NCBI GenBank assembly: GCA_002375695.1
Contig: DFMO01000012.1
Span: 1 to 64,000, forward strand
From: Flavobacteriaceae bacterium UBA3591
GTDB lineage: Bacteria > Bacteroidota > Bacteroidia > Flavobacteriales > Flavobacteriaceae
DNA: 64,000 nucleotides
Reading direction: 5' to 3'
Made by a program: the position numbers and the translations under genes. Shown piece after piece: positions 17,909 to 25,277 of the stretch. Below the pieces are notes generated by a model. The model made no database searches and was not told the DNA's origin. It saw only the letters and a program-made list of their open reading frames with translations. Every line of letters begins with the position of its first letter. Position 1 is the first letter of the stretch.

Positions 17909-18760
17909 GTGCATAAACTTATTCAAACAATTTTAGAAAATTATAAAGAAGAAATAAAAGTAGTTGAAGAATCTAATTTAGATGATTTCAATAATGTAGA
18001 AAAAGGAATTTCCATTTCCAGGCAATACTTACAACAACTACGGATATGTGTTCGGGAAAATGAATTCGTTGATAAACAGAACGAAATTATTTTCTTTAAA
18101 AAACATAAACCCTATGTCTACAGTAGATTAAAGTTTTATGCAAAACTCTATAATTTCTTAATAAACAGACCTGCTGGAACCATAAAATCTCAACAGGATT
18201 TTATCGATTCTGAAATAAACAGACTACAAGAAAGTAATAGACGTAATATAGATTTCATCAAATACTACAGAGAGGGTTCTGAGCTTTTGGATGAATTTTA
18301 TTTTCTAAGAGGTAAGGACAATATCAGTTTGGTCTCAAACACCTCTCATTTTTACACGGATGCTGAATTTTCCACAAGCCACGATAATGCCATTGCTAAA
18401 ATTATGGCCTACGATTTATTAATCAGTCATTACGTAGAAGAGTTAAGTTATTTGAGGGATCTGTCAAACGGTGTACAGAATAAACTGAGTACTTTATCAA
18501 ATGGCGAGCGACTTGGATGGACAGCCTCAAAAACAGACCTAATTGAATTGATTTATGCCTTACAGGCTTCAGGAGCGATAAAAAGTGGTACGGCTGGGAT
18601 TAAAGAGATGGCTTCGGCTTGTGAAGACATCTTTGAACTCAAACTCGGAAATGTTTATAGAACTTTTCTCGAAATTAGAGAACGGAAAATTGACCAAACC
18701 AAGTTTATCGATAGACTGAAAGCAACACTTTTAAGGAGAATGGAGGAAAGGGATGGATAA
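17909..18760 (+). CDS. rteC: RteC-family conjugative-transposon regulator
   Basis: 283 residues, start at GTG. The arrangement (N-terminal helical half, central RxSNTSHFYTDAEFST-like region, C-terminal helices with GWTASKTDLIELIYAL) matches RteC as known from Bacteroides CTnDOT-type elements. There, RteC activates the excision operon by binding inverted-repeat half-sites upstream of it. Here the gene is followed by 348 bp holding two copies of a 22-bp repeat and then an excisionase-like gene, the same order. It shows that the metabolic cassette upstream is cargo of a CTn/ICE-type element. No RteA/RteB two-component genes are in the window. Confidence 0.85.
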   Translation: MHKLIQTILENYKEEIKVVEESNLDDFNNVEKGISISRQYLQQLRICVRENEFVDKQNEIIFFKKHKPYVYSRLKFYAKLYNFLINRPAGTIKSQQDFIDSEINRLQESNRRNIDFIKYYREGSELLDEFYFLRGKDNISLVSNTSHFYTDAEFSTSHDNAIAKIMAYDLLISHYVEELSYLRDLSNGVQNKLSTLSNGERLGWTASKTDLIELIYALQASGAIKSGTAGIKEMASACEDIFELKLGNVYRTFLEIRERKIDQTKFIDRLKATLLRRMEERDG

Positions 18761-18790
18761 AATTCATTTCGCTTAAATGTTAAATTTCTT

Positions 18791-18812
18791 CCCAAGTTGG
18801 GTACTACTTGGG
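18791..18812. promoter_or_regulatory. Candidate RteC operator, repeat 1
   Basis: 22-bp sequence made of CCCAAGTTGGG (inverted repeat) followed by TACTACTTGGG, so it carries one inverted and one direct TTGGG half-site. It matches 18,918-18,939 at 19 of 22 positions. Lies between rteC and the excisionase-like gene, where RteC acts in CTnDOT. Assignment as operator is inferred. Confidence 0.55.
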
Positions 18813-18917
18813 AAAAAATAAAATTAATTTTCGTTATTATCATTTGGCATATACTATTTTCAGGACAACCGCTAAACAAAACTAATTTAAACCATTGAAA
18901 ATGAGTATATAAAAACA

Positions 18918-18939
18918 CCCAACTTGGGTATGACTTGGG
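18918..18939. promoter_or_regulatory. Candidate RteC operator, repeat 2
   Basis: CCCAACTTGGG followed by TATGACTTGGG, the second copy of the 22-bp repeat, 127 bp after the first (start to start). The preserved half-site geometry (CCCAA-TTGGG-ACTTGGG) with differences confined to spacer bases argues for a protein-binding site rather than chance. Confidence 0.55.
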
Positions 18940-19046
18940 GTTAATATCCAATAAATCATCCCAAATTTGTAGAACGAAAGTCAAATCGACAGATTCACGA
19001 ACACTTTTTTATTAAAATACTAAAGCTCGTGAGTTAAATCAGGTCA

Positions 19047-19086
19047 GGAGCTATCAAATTAGTTGAAAAGCGATAATGATAGCCCC
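19047..19086 (+). terminator. Hairpin with T-rich tail in the leader of the excisionase-like gene (possible attenuator)
   Basis: Arms GGAGCTATCA (19,047-19,056) and TGATAGCCCC (19,077-19,086) pair at 9 of 10 positions and are followed by TTTCTTTT. Position 22 bp before the ATG at 19,109 suggests a transcript-level control element for the downstream operon; could also be the end of a leader transcript. Confidence 0.4.
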
Positions 19087-19108
19087 TTTCTTTTAAAACC
19101 GTTCTATT

Positions 19109-19393
19109 ATGCCAGCAAATATTATTACCACAGACGATCTTCGGGAATTTAAAATAGAATTGCTCGATGACATTAAAAACCTTCTTTCCAAACAAGCTAC
19201 TGGAAAACTTAAAAAATATCTCAAATCTTCAGAAGTTATGGACTTGCTTCAAGTCAGTCCAGGAACATTACAGAATCTTCGAATCAATGGTACGCTACCA
19301 TACACAAAAGTTGGAGGCATAATCTATTACGATGCCGAAGAAATTCAAGATGTAATGACCTCAAACCATGTACAACACAAGACAAATTCTTAA
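19109..19393 (+). CDS. Helix-turn-helix excisionase-like DNA-binding protein
   Basis: 94 residues. The C-terminal half KYLKSSEVMDLLQVSPGTLQ...GTLPYTKVGGIIYYDAEEI is the MerR-like winged helix-turn-helix found in Xis2d/excisionase-type proteins of Bacteroidetes conjugative transposons; the N-terminal part is a short helical lead. The stop is directly followed by the next gene (ATG at 19,394). In CTnDOT the equivalent proteins drive excision under RteC control. Directionality factor for the element is the likely job; no integrase lies nearby. Confidence 0.75.
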   Translation: MPANIITTDDLREFKIELLDDIKNLLSKQATGKLKKYLKSSEVMDLLQVSPGTLQNLRINGTLPYTKVGGIIYYDAEEIQDVMTSNHVQHKTNS

Positions 19394-20149
19394 ATGATGA
19401 ACTACATAAAGCTACTTAATGCGGCTTTTGAAAAGTTCTTTCTTGATGACCGCCTCAACCCAACACATATAAGTCTCTATATGGCACTGTTCCAAGAATG
19501 GAACAGTAGCCGATTTGCAGATGAATTTTATGTGAACCGTCGAGAATTAATGCGTGTAGCCAAGATTGGCTCAAAATCCAATTACCATAGATGTGTGACA
19601 AACCTTGATTCTTGGAACTATCTCACCTATTTCCCTTCCAATAACCCCTACAAAGGAAGCAAAATCAAGATGGCCATTATCGGTACAAGTGATGAACCGG
19701 ATATGGGACGGTACGATCCCATATTAGAACAGCTTGCGGAACAGTACCATCCCATCCGTGAACCTGTTATGGGACAGCACCGTCCCAAAAATGAACAAGT
19801 AGTGGACTCAAACCGTCCCGCGAGTGGACAAGCATTGGTATCTACTATAAACAATACCAAACAAGTAAACAATATAAAACAACCAAAGGGCTGGCAGGCC
19901 GTTATTGATTTTTTTATTGAAAAAGGTTTTAATGCTGATGAAGGAAAAAAATTCTTCGAGCATTATGAAACTCGGAATTGGCAAACGAGCGATGGAAAAG
20001 AAATTCGAGACTGGCGAGCCTTGGCCACTAACTGGATGGGCAGAACAGAGTTATATGCCAAAGAAAACAAACCAAACAAAAAACAAGCGTCCCAAATCAA
20101 GGACAACTTGCGAACCACTAAAAACAAAGATTATGGACAACCCCTCTAA
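19394..20149 (+). CDS. Mobile-element replication/regulatory protein (helix-turn-helix, DnaD-like organisation)
   Basis: 251 residues. The N-terminus (NPTHISLYMALFQEWN...FYVNRRELMRVAKIGSKSNYHRC) looks like a winged-helix DNA-binding domain; a low-complexity middle with repeated MGxYxP-type units (MGRYDPI, MGQHRPK, about residues 104-135) leads to a C-terminal domain (IDFFIEKGFNADEGKKFFEHYETRNWQ) of the type seen in DnaD/replication-initiation proteins of mobile elements. Overlaps the next gene, an ATPase, by 17 bp. The pair resembles a helicase-loader unit; exact function is inferred. Confidence 0.6.
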   Translation: MMNYIKLLNAAFEKFFLDDRLNPTHISLYMALFQEWNSSRFADEFYVNRRELMRVAKIGSKSNYHRCVTNLDSWNYLTYFPSNNPYKGSKIKMAIIGTSDEPDMGRYDPILEQLAEQYHPIREPVMGQHRPKNEQVVDSNRPASGQALVSTINNTKQVNNIKQPKGWQAVIDFFIEKGFNADEGKKFFEHYETRNWQTSDGKEIRDWRALATNWMGRTELYAKENKPNKKQASQIKDNLRTTKNKDYGQPL

Positions 20150-20795
20150 AATTACCGAAGGTGGCGTGGAATACTTGCTCGGAAAGTTTGATGGCAAGAG
20201 TGTTCTCTACGATTTTGACAAAATCCTGATTTACCTGAATACTAAAGGAAAGTTGCTCTTTGGAAAAAATTTCCGAATCTACGATAAGGACACGGCCATC
20301 ATTCGTAAACTCTGCCATTATTTCATCAAGGACAAAGAGAACTGTGAAAAGAACGGAATTGATATCGACAAAGGCATTTTACTTTCTGGACCTGTAGGAT
20401 GTGGAAAAACCACCTTAATGAAATTGCTACGCCATATCGTCCCAATGCAACGACCTTATGAAATGATTCCTTGCCGGAACGTGGCTTTCAGTTTTAACCA
20501 CCTCGGTTTTAAAACCATTGAAGAATATGGTAACACCAAATTTTTCTGTTTTGATGATTTGGGTGTAGAGCCAGCTGGTCGGTTTTATGGAAAGGATCTA
20601 AACGTAATGGGCGAAGTGCTCTTATCTCGATACGAGCTTTACCTACAGACAAAACGTAAAATAAAAACCCACGCAACCACCAACCTCAATGCCGAAGAAC
20701 TGGAAGAACGCTACGGTAACCGAGTTCGTAGCCGAATGCGAGAACTTTTTAATTTGATTGCTTTTGATACCAAGGCTACGGATAAACGGAAGTAA
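20133..20795 (+). CDS. DnaC-like AAA+ ATPase
   Basis: 220 residues using the ATG at 20,133, which overlaps the preceding stop by 17 bp; a longer reading starting at 19,905 lies inside the upstream gene and is unlikely. Seen: Walker A GPVGCGKTT, Walker B FFCFDDLGVEP, and sensor-like HATTNLNAEELEERYGNRVRSRM, the pattern of DnaC/IstB-type helicase loaders. Probably cooperates with the preceding DNA-binding protein in element replication or transfer. Ends 12 bp before a perfect 17-bp inverted repeat. Confidence 0.8.
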   Translation: MDNPSKITEGGVEYLLGKFDGKSVLYDFDKILIYLNTKGKLLFGKNFRIYDKDTAIIRKLCHYFIKDKENCEKNGIDIDKGILLSGPVGCGKTTLMKLLRHIVPMQRPYEMIPCRNVAFSFNHLGFKTIEEYGNTKFFCFDDLGVEPAGRFYGKDLNVMGEVLLSRYELYLQTKRKIKTHATTNLNAEELEERYGNRVRSRMRELFNLIAFDTKATDKRK

Positions 20796-20807
20796 TTGCT
20801 ATTCACT

Positions 20808-20849
20808 ATTAAACTTTGGCAAAAAATGTGTATTTTGCCAAAGTTTAAT
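20808..20849. promoter_or_regulatory. Perfect 17-bp inverted repeat upstream of abiEi (candidate AbiEi operator)
   Basis: Arms ATTAAACTTTGGCAAAA (20,808-20,824) and TTTTGCCAAAGTTTAAT (20,833-20,849) are exact complements with an 8-bp spacer. The core TTTGGCAA/TTGCCAAA is repeated at 21,579-21,607, before the toxin gene. AbiEi antitoxins of known systems repress their operon by binding inverted repeats, so an operator is the natural reading. It could also end the upstream transcript, although no T-run follows. Confidence 0.6.
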
Positions 20850-20859
20850 TCAAAATATC

Positions 20860-21594
20860 ATTGTTCTGGAACAAACTATTAAAGATAAAATACCAACATA
20901 CTTTGTTGACCAGCAAGCTATTTCAAAAACCAGTCTGGTAGAGCTTATTCAGAAAGATTTTCCAAACTTAAAGGAAAGTTCTATCACTGTGTATTTGTCT
21001 AAACTTAAAAAAGAAGGTGTGTTAAAAAACCCATCCAGAGGTAAATACACTTTAAGTGGAAAAAATAGATTTATTCCAGTTATTGATACCAAATTAAAAC
21101 GACTGTACAATAAAATAAAAAAAGATTATCCATTCATTGAATTCTGTGTGTGGAACACTTTATGGTTAAACCAATTTATGCGCCACCAACCCTTTAGATT
21201 TTACACCATAATTGAATTGGAAAAAGATGTGGTACAATCCGTTTTTTACAAGTTGAAAGACCAAGGCAAAACCGTTTTTACAGAACCAGATGCTGAAACT
21301 TTCGAGCTGTACGTTCATAATAGTGATAATGCAATAATTTTAAAGCAGTTGGTATCCGAAGCACCTTTAGTTCAATCCGAAAATATCATTATTCCATCCC
21401 TTGAAAAATTGTTGGTCGATATGCTAATAGACACTAATTTATTTGGTGCACAACAAAGTGAATTGGAATTTGTTTACCGATCGGCATTCGAAAAGTTTGA
21501 GATAAGCAAAAGTAAAATGAAACGCTATGCCCACAGGCGTAATAGAGAGACGGAAGTTGAACAATTAAGCAATTTAACTTTGGCAAATAATTAA
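20860..21594 (+). CDS. AbiEi-like type IV antitoxin / transcriptional regulator
   Basis: About 244 residues with an N-terminal winged helix (ISKTSLVELIQKDFPNLKESSITVYLSKLKKEGVLKNPSRGKYTL) and a C-terminal antitoxin domain (FIEFCVWNTLWLNQFM, IIPSLEKLLVDMLIDTNLF). The domain order is that of AbiEi, which represses the operon and neutralises AbiEii. The start is uncertain: there is no in-frame ATG, GTG or TTG near the homologous N-terminus; ATT 20,860 or CTG 20,866 are the nearest candidates, while TTG 20,758 would run back into the ATPase gene and through the inverted repeat. Followed by the toxin frame 27 bp later. Confidence 0.7.
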   Translation: MVLEQTIKDKIPTYFVDQQAISKTSLVELIQKDFPNLKESSITVYLSKLKKEGVLKNPSRGKYTLSGKNRFIPVIDTKLKRLYNKIKKDYPFIEFCVWNTLWLNQFMRHQPFRFYTIIELEKDVVQSVFYKLKDQGKTVFTEPDAETFELYVHNSDNAIILKQLVSEAPLVQSENIIIPSLEKLLVDMLIDTNLFGAQQSELEFVYRSAFEKFEISKSKMKRYAHRRNRETEVEQLSNLTLANN

Positions 21595-21607
21595 TTTTAT
21601 TGCCAAA
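21579..21607. promoter_or_regulatory. Second TTTGGCAA/TTGCCAAA inverted repeat, abiEi-abiEii junction
   Basis: TTTGGCAA (21,579-21,586) and TTGCCAAA (21,600-21,607) flank a 13-bp spacer that contains the abiEi stop codon. Same core as the 17-bp inverted repeat at 20,808-20,849. A second AbiEi-binding site here would add control over the toxin gene. Confidence 0.5.
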
Positions 21608-21621
21608 CATTAATTTTAAGG

Positions 21622-22656
21622 ATTAAAGAAACTACATATCAACCAGAGTGGATTTATGAAGTCAAAAAAAGACTAGGTAAAAAGTATGATCCAAAACTTA
21701 TTGAAAAGGTTATCTATGCCTTACTGTTTTTGGAACAACTTGAAATCAACAAACTCGATTTTATTTTTAAAGGAGGAACTGCATTATTGTTGGCAACAGA
21801 AGAGCCTAAAAGGTTTTCAATCGACATCGATATTATTACCGAGCAAAGCCAAAGCGACATAGAAACTGTTCTTGAAGCTATAAGTAAAGAAACTGAAGCG
21901 TTTACACATTGGGAAGATGACAATGACAGAAAGCACACGCCTGATGCACCAGTTGGTCATTTCAAGATGTTCTACAAAAGCAATGTAGATAGTCGTGTTG
22001 AGCCAATTTTACTGGATATTCTCTACACACCAAACCCTTATCCCGAACTTACAGAAATTCCGATTGCTCACAACTGGCTTCAAACACAAGGGAAAATCAC
22101 AACAGTAAAAATGCCAACGTTTGATGCCATTTTAGGCGATAAGCTAACTGCGTTTGCACCAAAAACCACAGGGATTTTATACAGCAAAGATAGACCAGTT
22201 GAAATTATCAAACAGTTATTCGACGTAGCGTTTTTAATGGATAATATTTCGGACTTAGCAACAGTCCGTAACAGCTTCACAAAAGTAGTTGCAGAGGAAA
22301 TAGCGTTTAGAAAACTAAACTTAACCTCAGAACAGGTTTTGGAAGACACTCGAGGAGCGTGTTATGTTCTTTCTACCCGTAACACTAAATCTGATGAATT
22401 TAAACATCTACAAACTGGAATAAGCAATTTTACCAATTTTACATTGGTAAGGTTCAATATTGAAGAAGCCATTACAGCTGCTTCAAAAGTTGCATACCTA
22501 TCTGAACTGATTAAGGCTGGTATTGATAGCGAAATCGAAAGGTTTACCAATTCGCTTGAGGTTAAAGATTGGTTGATTGAGAACCCTCCATTCACTAAGC
22601 TAAATAAATTGAAAAAGAGCAATCCGGAAGCTTTTTTTATTGGTTTAAGGCAATAA
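21622..22656 (+). CDS. AbiEii-like nucleotidyltransferase toxin
   Basis: About 344 residues. Nucleotidyltransferase motif I is clear: FKGGTALLLATEEPKRFSID, continuing IDII, with the GG-T and SxDxD pattern of the AbiEii/DUF1814 family; DAILGDKLTAFAPKTTG is the conserved downstream lysine segment. AbiEii toxins transfer nucleotides to tRNA or other targets. The start is unclear: the homologous N-terminus (TTYQPEWIYEVKKRLGKKYD) is open in frame but has no ATG; AGG at 21,619 sits where an ATG-ATT-AAA start might be expected, and a TTG at 21,730 would shorten the protein by 36 residues. Either a rare start (ATT) or a start-loss change. Confidence 0.7.
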   Translation: MKETTYQPEWIYEVKKRLGKKYDPKLIEKVIYALLFLEQLEINKLDFIFKGGTALLLATEEPKRFSIDIDIITEQSQSDIETVLEAISKETEAFTHWEDDNDRKHTPDAPVGHFKMFYKSNVDSRVEPILLDILYTPNPYPELTEIPIAHNWLQTQGKITTVKMPTFDAILGDKLTAFAPKTTGILYSKDRPVEIIKQLFDVAFLMDNISDLATVRNSFTKVVAEEIAFRKLNLTSEQVLEDTRGACYVLSTRNTKSDEFKHLQTGISNFTNFTLVRFNIEEAITAASKVAYLSELIKAGIDSEIERFTNSLEVKDWLIENPPFTKLNKLKKSNPEAFFIGLRQ

Positions 22657-22710
22657 CTTTAAGTTAAAATTTCACAATTTAATGAGGCTTTACTTGGAAA
22701 AAGAAAACTA

Positions 22711-24384
22711 CTATTCTTCCCAAATAATACTAAGAGCTCTACCCTTAAAAGTAATGCAATGCTCAAAAAACTTTCTTTGATTATTGTCTTCCTTAACGTA
22801 GTTGAAAATATCAACTGCCCAAATCTCTTCTTTTTTGAACTTCTTCTTGAAATTTTCGACCATTTCAACTTTAGTCATCTTTGAAGTGTCGCCCAAGAAC
22901 TTTGAAAAATACTTTTGTTGACTCATATAGTCCACATTATTTTCAAAGAGCGATATCGAGAATGCGACCATTTCATCCATTGAAAGTGTCTTCTTCGTAT
23001 TAATGTATTTTGTTTCACGAATCATCTGTACAACTTCTTCAAACTGCTTGTTGTTCTCTATTTGCTTCTTGCGGATTTCCCTTTCGTTGATTTTAACGAT
23101 TTGTTCTTCAGGCGTACAATCTGCCATTTTTCTGTTGGCCAATGGTGCCGAATAATCTGTTGATTCATCTTTCGATTTTTCAACAATTTTTATGAAGACT
23201 TCTTTATTCCTGTAAGTTTCAGGATGGAACAAAATGCCATTGACGAATCCATTTTCTTTCGCTGAATTGTATTCTTCCAAAGCTTCATTGTGATTCTGCA
23301 TTGCTTCATCCAATTCGGCCTTTAATTCATCTTCAGAATAATCGTAATGTTGATATTCTTCCTGAATAGTTTCGATTGTTGGCTCAATCGGATTCTCTAT
23401 AATTTCAACATCGTCCAATAGATAGACTTTTAATCCGTTTTTTTTCAATTGTGATATAATGAGCTGATTGCTTTCGTCATCTGCCCAATACTGTCGTATT
23501 TCAGGGATTAAAAGGATATTCTCTTTCTTAGACTTTTCAATCAGGTTCAAGAACGATTTGCTTTTCTTCGTCTCAAAACAGGCTGCTTTCGTACAGACCA
23601 TTTTTCCTTCGCCGAACAGATTGCCTTGATTTGCTACATTGAAAGGACATTCCACACAAGACCCAACTTTCGGGACCAATTTTTTATCGGTAACATCAAA
23701 CGATGCTTTTTCCAAGTCATAAGTCTGGTCTTTAATCATCCTGTTTATCTGGTGTGCATTGAAATCCTCGCCCATCGTTTCCAACATCATCTGCTGTTCT
23801 TCCGGTTCAAAGAGCGCTACACCTACACCCAATGAGATTGTCATTTCGCCATTGCGGACAAAGTGCTTGAAACCGTCAATCAATCCTGCCAGTTTAAGTC
23901 GCTGTCTGATGAAGTTATCAGTTCTACCCAATCGCTTCGCAATTTCGGTAGGTGCATATTTCTCGCTTAGGTAAGCAATCGCCTCCGCTTCTTCAGTAGG
24001 CTCTACATCTTTTCTTTGCAGATTTTCAATGATTTGAACTTCCAGAACATCATTGTTCTCGTAGTTTTTGACAATACACGGTATGGTTTTCTTGGAAGCT
24101 AATTTGCTTGAACGATACCGACGCTCGCCCATAACGATGACGTAATGACCATTCATTTGTCTTACGGTAATGGGTTGCAGTACACCATACGTTTTGATAC
24201 TTTCTGAAAGCTGAACTAACTGTTTTTCATCAAAAGTCTTTCTTGGCTGTTTTGGGTCAGGCTTAATTTTGCCAATTGGCAGATTCTGAATTTGAAGTGC
24301 TAAGGTTTTCTTTCCATTCACTACTTCTTTGGCAGCTACTTTTGTTTTGCTGCGCTTCTTTGCGGTACTCGCTTTTGTTGTCAT
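22711..24384 (-). CDS. ParB/RepB/Spo0J-family partition protein of the mobile element
   Basis: 557 residues using the ATG at 24,384. Seen: N-terminal ParB domain with PDPKQPRKTFDEKQLVQLSE, the CTP/DNA clamp motif GERRYRSSKL and IIENLQRKDVEPTEEAEAI, then a central helix-turn-helix (APTEIAKRLGRTDNFIRQRL). A cysteine set CVECPFN...MVCTKAACFETK follows at about 245-280, a possible zinc site common in Bacteroidetes mobile-element ParBs. The basic N-terminus (KASTAKKRSKTK) is DNA-binding-like. No ParA partner is adjacent. Convergent with the AbiE genes; transcribed from DNA that includes the 24,494-24,690 repeat. Confidence 0.85.
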   Translation of the reverse strand: MTTKASTAKKRSKTKVAAKEVVNGKKTLALQIQNLPIGKIKPDPKQPRKTFDEKQLVQLSESIKTYGVLQPITVRQMNGHYVIVMGERRYRSSKLASKKTIPCIVKNYENNDVLEVQIIENLQRKDVEPTEEAEAIAYLSEKYAPTEIAKRLGRTDNFIRQRLKLAGLIDGFKHFVRNGEMTISLGVGVALFEPEEQQMMLETMGEDFNAHQINRMIKDQTYDLEKASFDVTDKKLVPKVGSCVECPFNVANQGNLFGEGKMVCTKAACFETKKSKSFLNLIEKSKKENILLIPEIRQYWADDESNQLIISQLKKNGLKVYLLDDVEIIENPIEPTIETIQEEYQHYDYSEDELKAELDEAMQNHNEALEEYNSAKENGFVNGILFHPETYRNKEVFIKIVEKSKDESTDYSAPLANRKMADCTPEEQIVKINEREIRKKQIENNKQFEEVVQMIRETKYINTKKTLSMDEMVAFSISLFENNVDYMSQQKYFSKFLGDTSKMTKVEMVENFKKKFKKEEIWAVDIFNYVKEDNNQRKFFEHCITFKGRALSIIWEE

Positions 24385-24493
24385 AATACTCAAATTTTTG
24401 ATTAAACAATATTTGAGCAGAAACCAAACGGAAGATAAAATCTTGGCTCAAAAGGAAACGGAATAAATAAGCAAAGGAAAGAGCGTTGGCTTT

Positions 24494-24690
24494 ATGCCGT
24501 AGTCTTTTGATGGAAGTATTTTACGAGTTTAAATTGCGGTGATATTGTATGATAATAAACCCCTCTAACGAAGAAAAAACTTTGAGATATTGCAAAAAAA
24601 AATATTATTTCCAAATACAAGAAATTGGGTTTAATATCGAATACAGGAATCTAATGTCAAACTATATTAAGAGAAGACAAACAACGACTA
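24494..24690. repeat. ~190-bp direct repeat, copy 1
   Basis: Matches 35,922-36,108 in the same orientation. The first 43 bp (24,494-24,536) are identical to 35,922-35,964; the rest is clearly alignable with scattered substitutions and small indels (shared blocks include GAAGAAAAAACTTTGAGATA and AATATTATTTCCAAATACAA). It lies upstream of parB and just beyond the 3' end of the leftward operon at 24,714. The remainder of the 329-bp gap 24,385-24,713 shows no gene. Confidence 0.75.
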
Positions 24691-24713
24691 ATAAATTATC
24701 TAGAGGTTAAGTA

Positions 24714-25277
24714 TTAAATATTTAAAAGAGTTATAGCAATAGTCGATATCAACCCCAACATAAATATAATTACTGAGAACAATAAAATTCTTTGTTTTAT
24801 AGTAATGGTCTTTCCTAAAAAATAAAGGTCCGTAATCAATTCGTCATATACTGTCTTGCCAGTACTCATAATTCTATCAAATTCCTCTTTAAACTCTGTT
24901 AGAGTTTGATTGGAAAAATTTTCAGCATAAAGGGTTCCTTTATATCCACTTTTCCTATAACTCTTCCCTATATACCTGTGAGGCAACATACTGGCAATAG
25001 CAAAAACCATAGATAGCATACTGCATATTACCAAAATTTTTAGGGAAATACTGTGTTCGGTTATTTGAGCTTCCCAGTTTAAGATTTGTATTCCGAAAAG
25101 TAAAGAAGTAATTATGGAATTTACCGTAAGTACAATCCTTGCTTTATTATCAACCATTTTTAATAGGTTATAATGATTTTTACTAACCGTTCTAAATAGC
25201 GTTTGTATTCCACGAGTGTCGTACTTATGTAGTTTTTCGTTAATAAGCTTATCTTGTTTCATTGGTGAAATTGTCAT
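24714..25277 (-). CDS. Pycsar-effector-like membrane protein (PycTM/DUF5706 type)
   Basis: 187 residues (or 182 from the ATG at 25,262). An N-terminal helix (FRTVSKNHYNLLKMVDNKARIVLTV) leads into a membrane pair around residues 48-68 and 80-100, then a soluble stretch (FSNQTLTEFKEEFDRIMSTGKTVYDELITDLYFLG) and a final membrane helix at the C-terminus. That pattern matches the two-helix/one-helix membrane effectors of Pycsar anti-phage systems. No uridylate/cytidylate cyclase is present next to it, so classical Pycsar function is not supported. It overlaps the upstream ATP-cone nuclease gene by 14-29 bp, so coupled translation is likely. Last gene of the TetR operon. Confidence 0.7.
   Translation of the reverse strand: MTISPMKQDKLINEKLHKYDTRGIQTLFRTVSKNHYNLLKMVDNKARIVLTVNSIITSLLFGIQILNWEAQITEHSISLKILVICSMLSMVFAIASMLPHRYIGKSYRKSGYKGTLYAENFSNQTLTEFKEEFDRIMSTGKTVYDELITDLYFLGKTITIKQRILLFSVIIFMLGLISTIAITLLNI

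Larger units (their letters stand above)
18761..19108. other. Regulatory intergenic region between rteC and excisionase-like gene
   Basis: 348 bp without a gene. Besides the two 22-bp repeats it holds an imperfect hairpin at 19,047-19,086 just before the next start codon. I see no small ORF with coding character and no integrase attachment site here. Confidence 0.6.

Noticed and set aside
20831..20838. TATTTTGC as a -7 promoter box for abiEi
   Set aside because: One base short of TAnnTTTG and the only TTTG upstream is at wrong spacing.
20808..20849. The inverted repeat as a plain terminator of the ATPase gene
   Set aside because: No T-run follows on the plus strand and the core is repeated at the second gene junction, so a protein-binding site is favoured. 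Termination cannot be excluded.
20758..20860. TTG start for abiEi at 20,758
   Set aside because: It would overlap the ATPase C-terminus and translate through the 17-bp inverted repeat; the added residues do not resemble a winged helix N-terminus.
24714..25277. Full Pycsar system
   Set aside because: No pyrimidine cyclase gene is adjacent on either side; only the effector-like protein is present.
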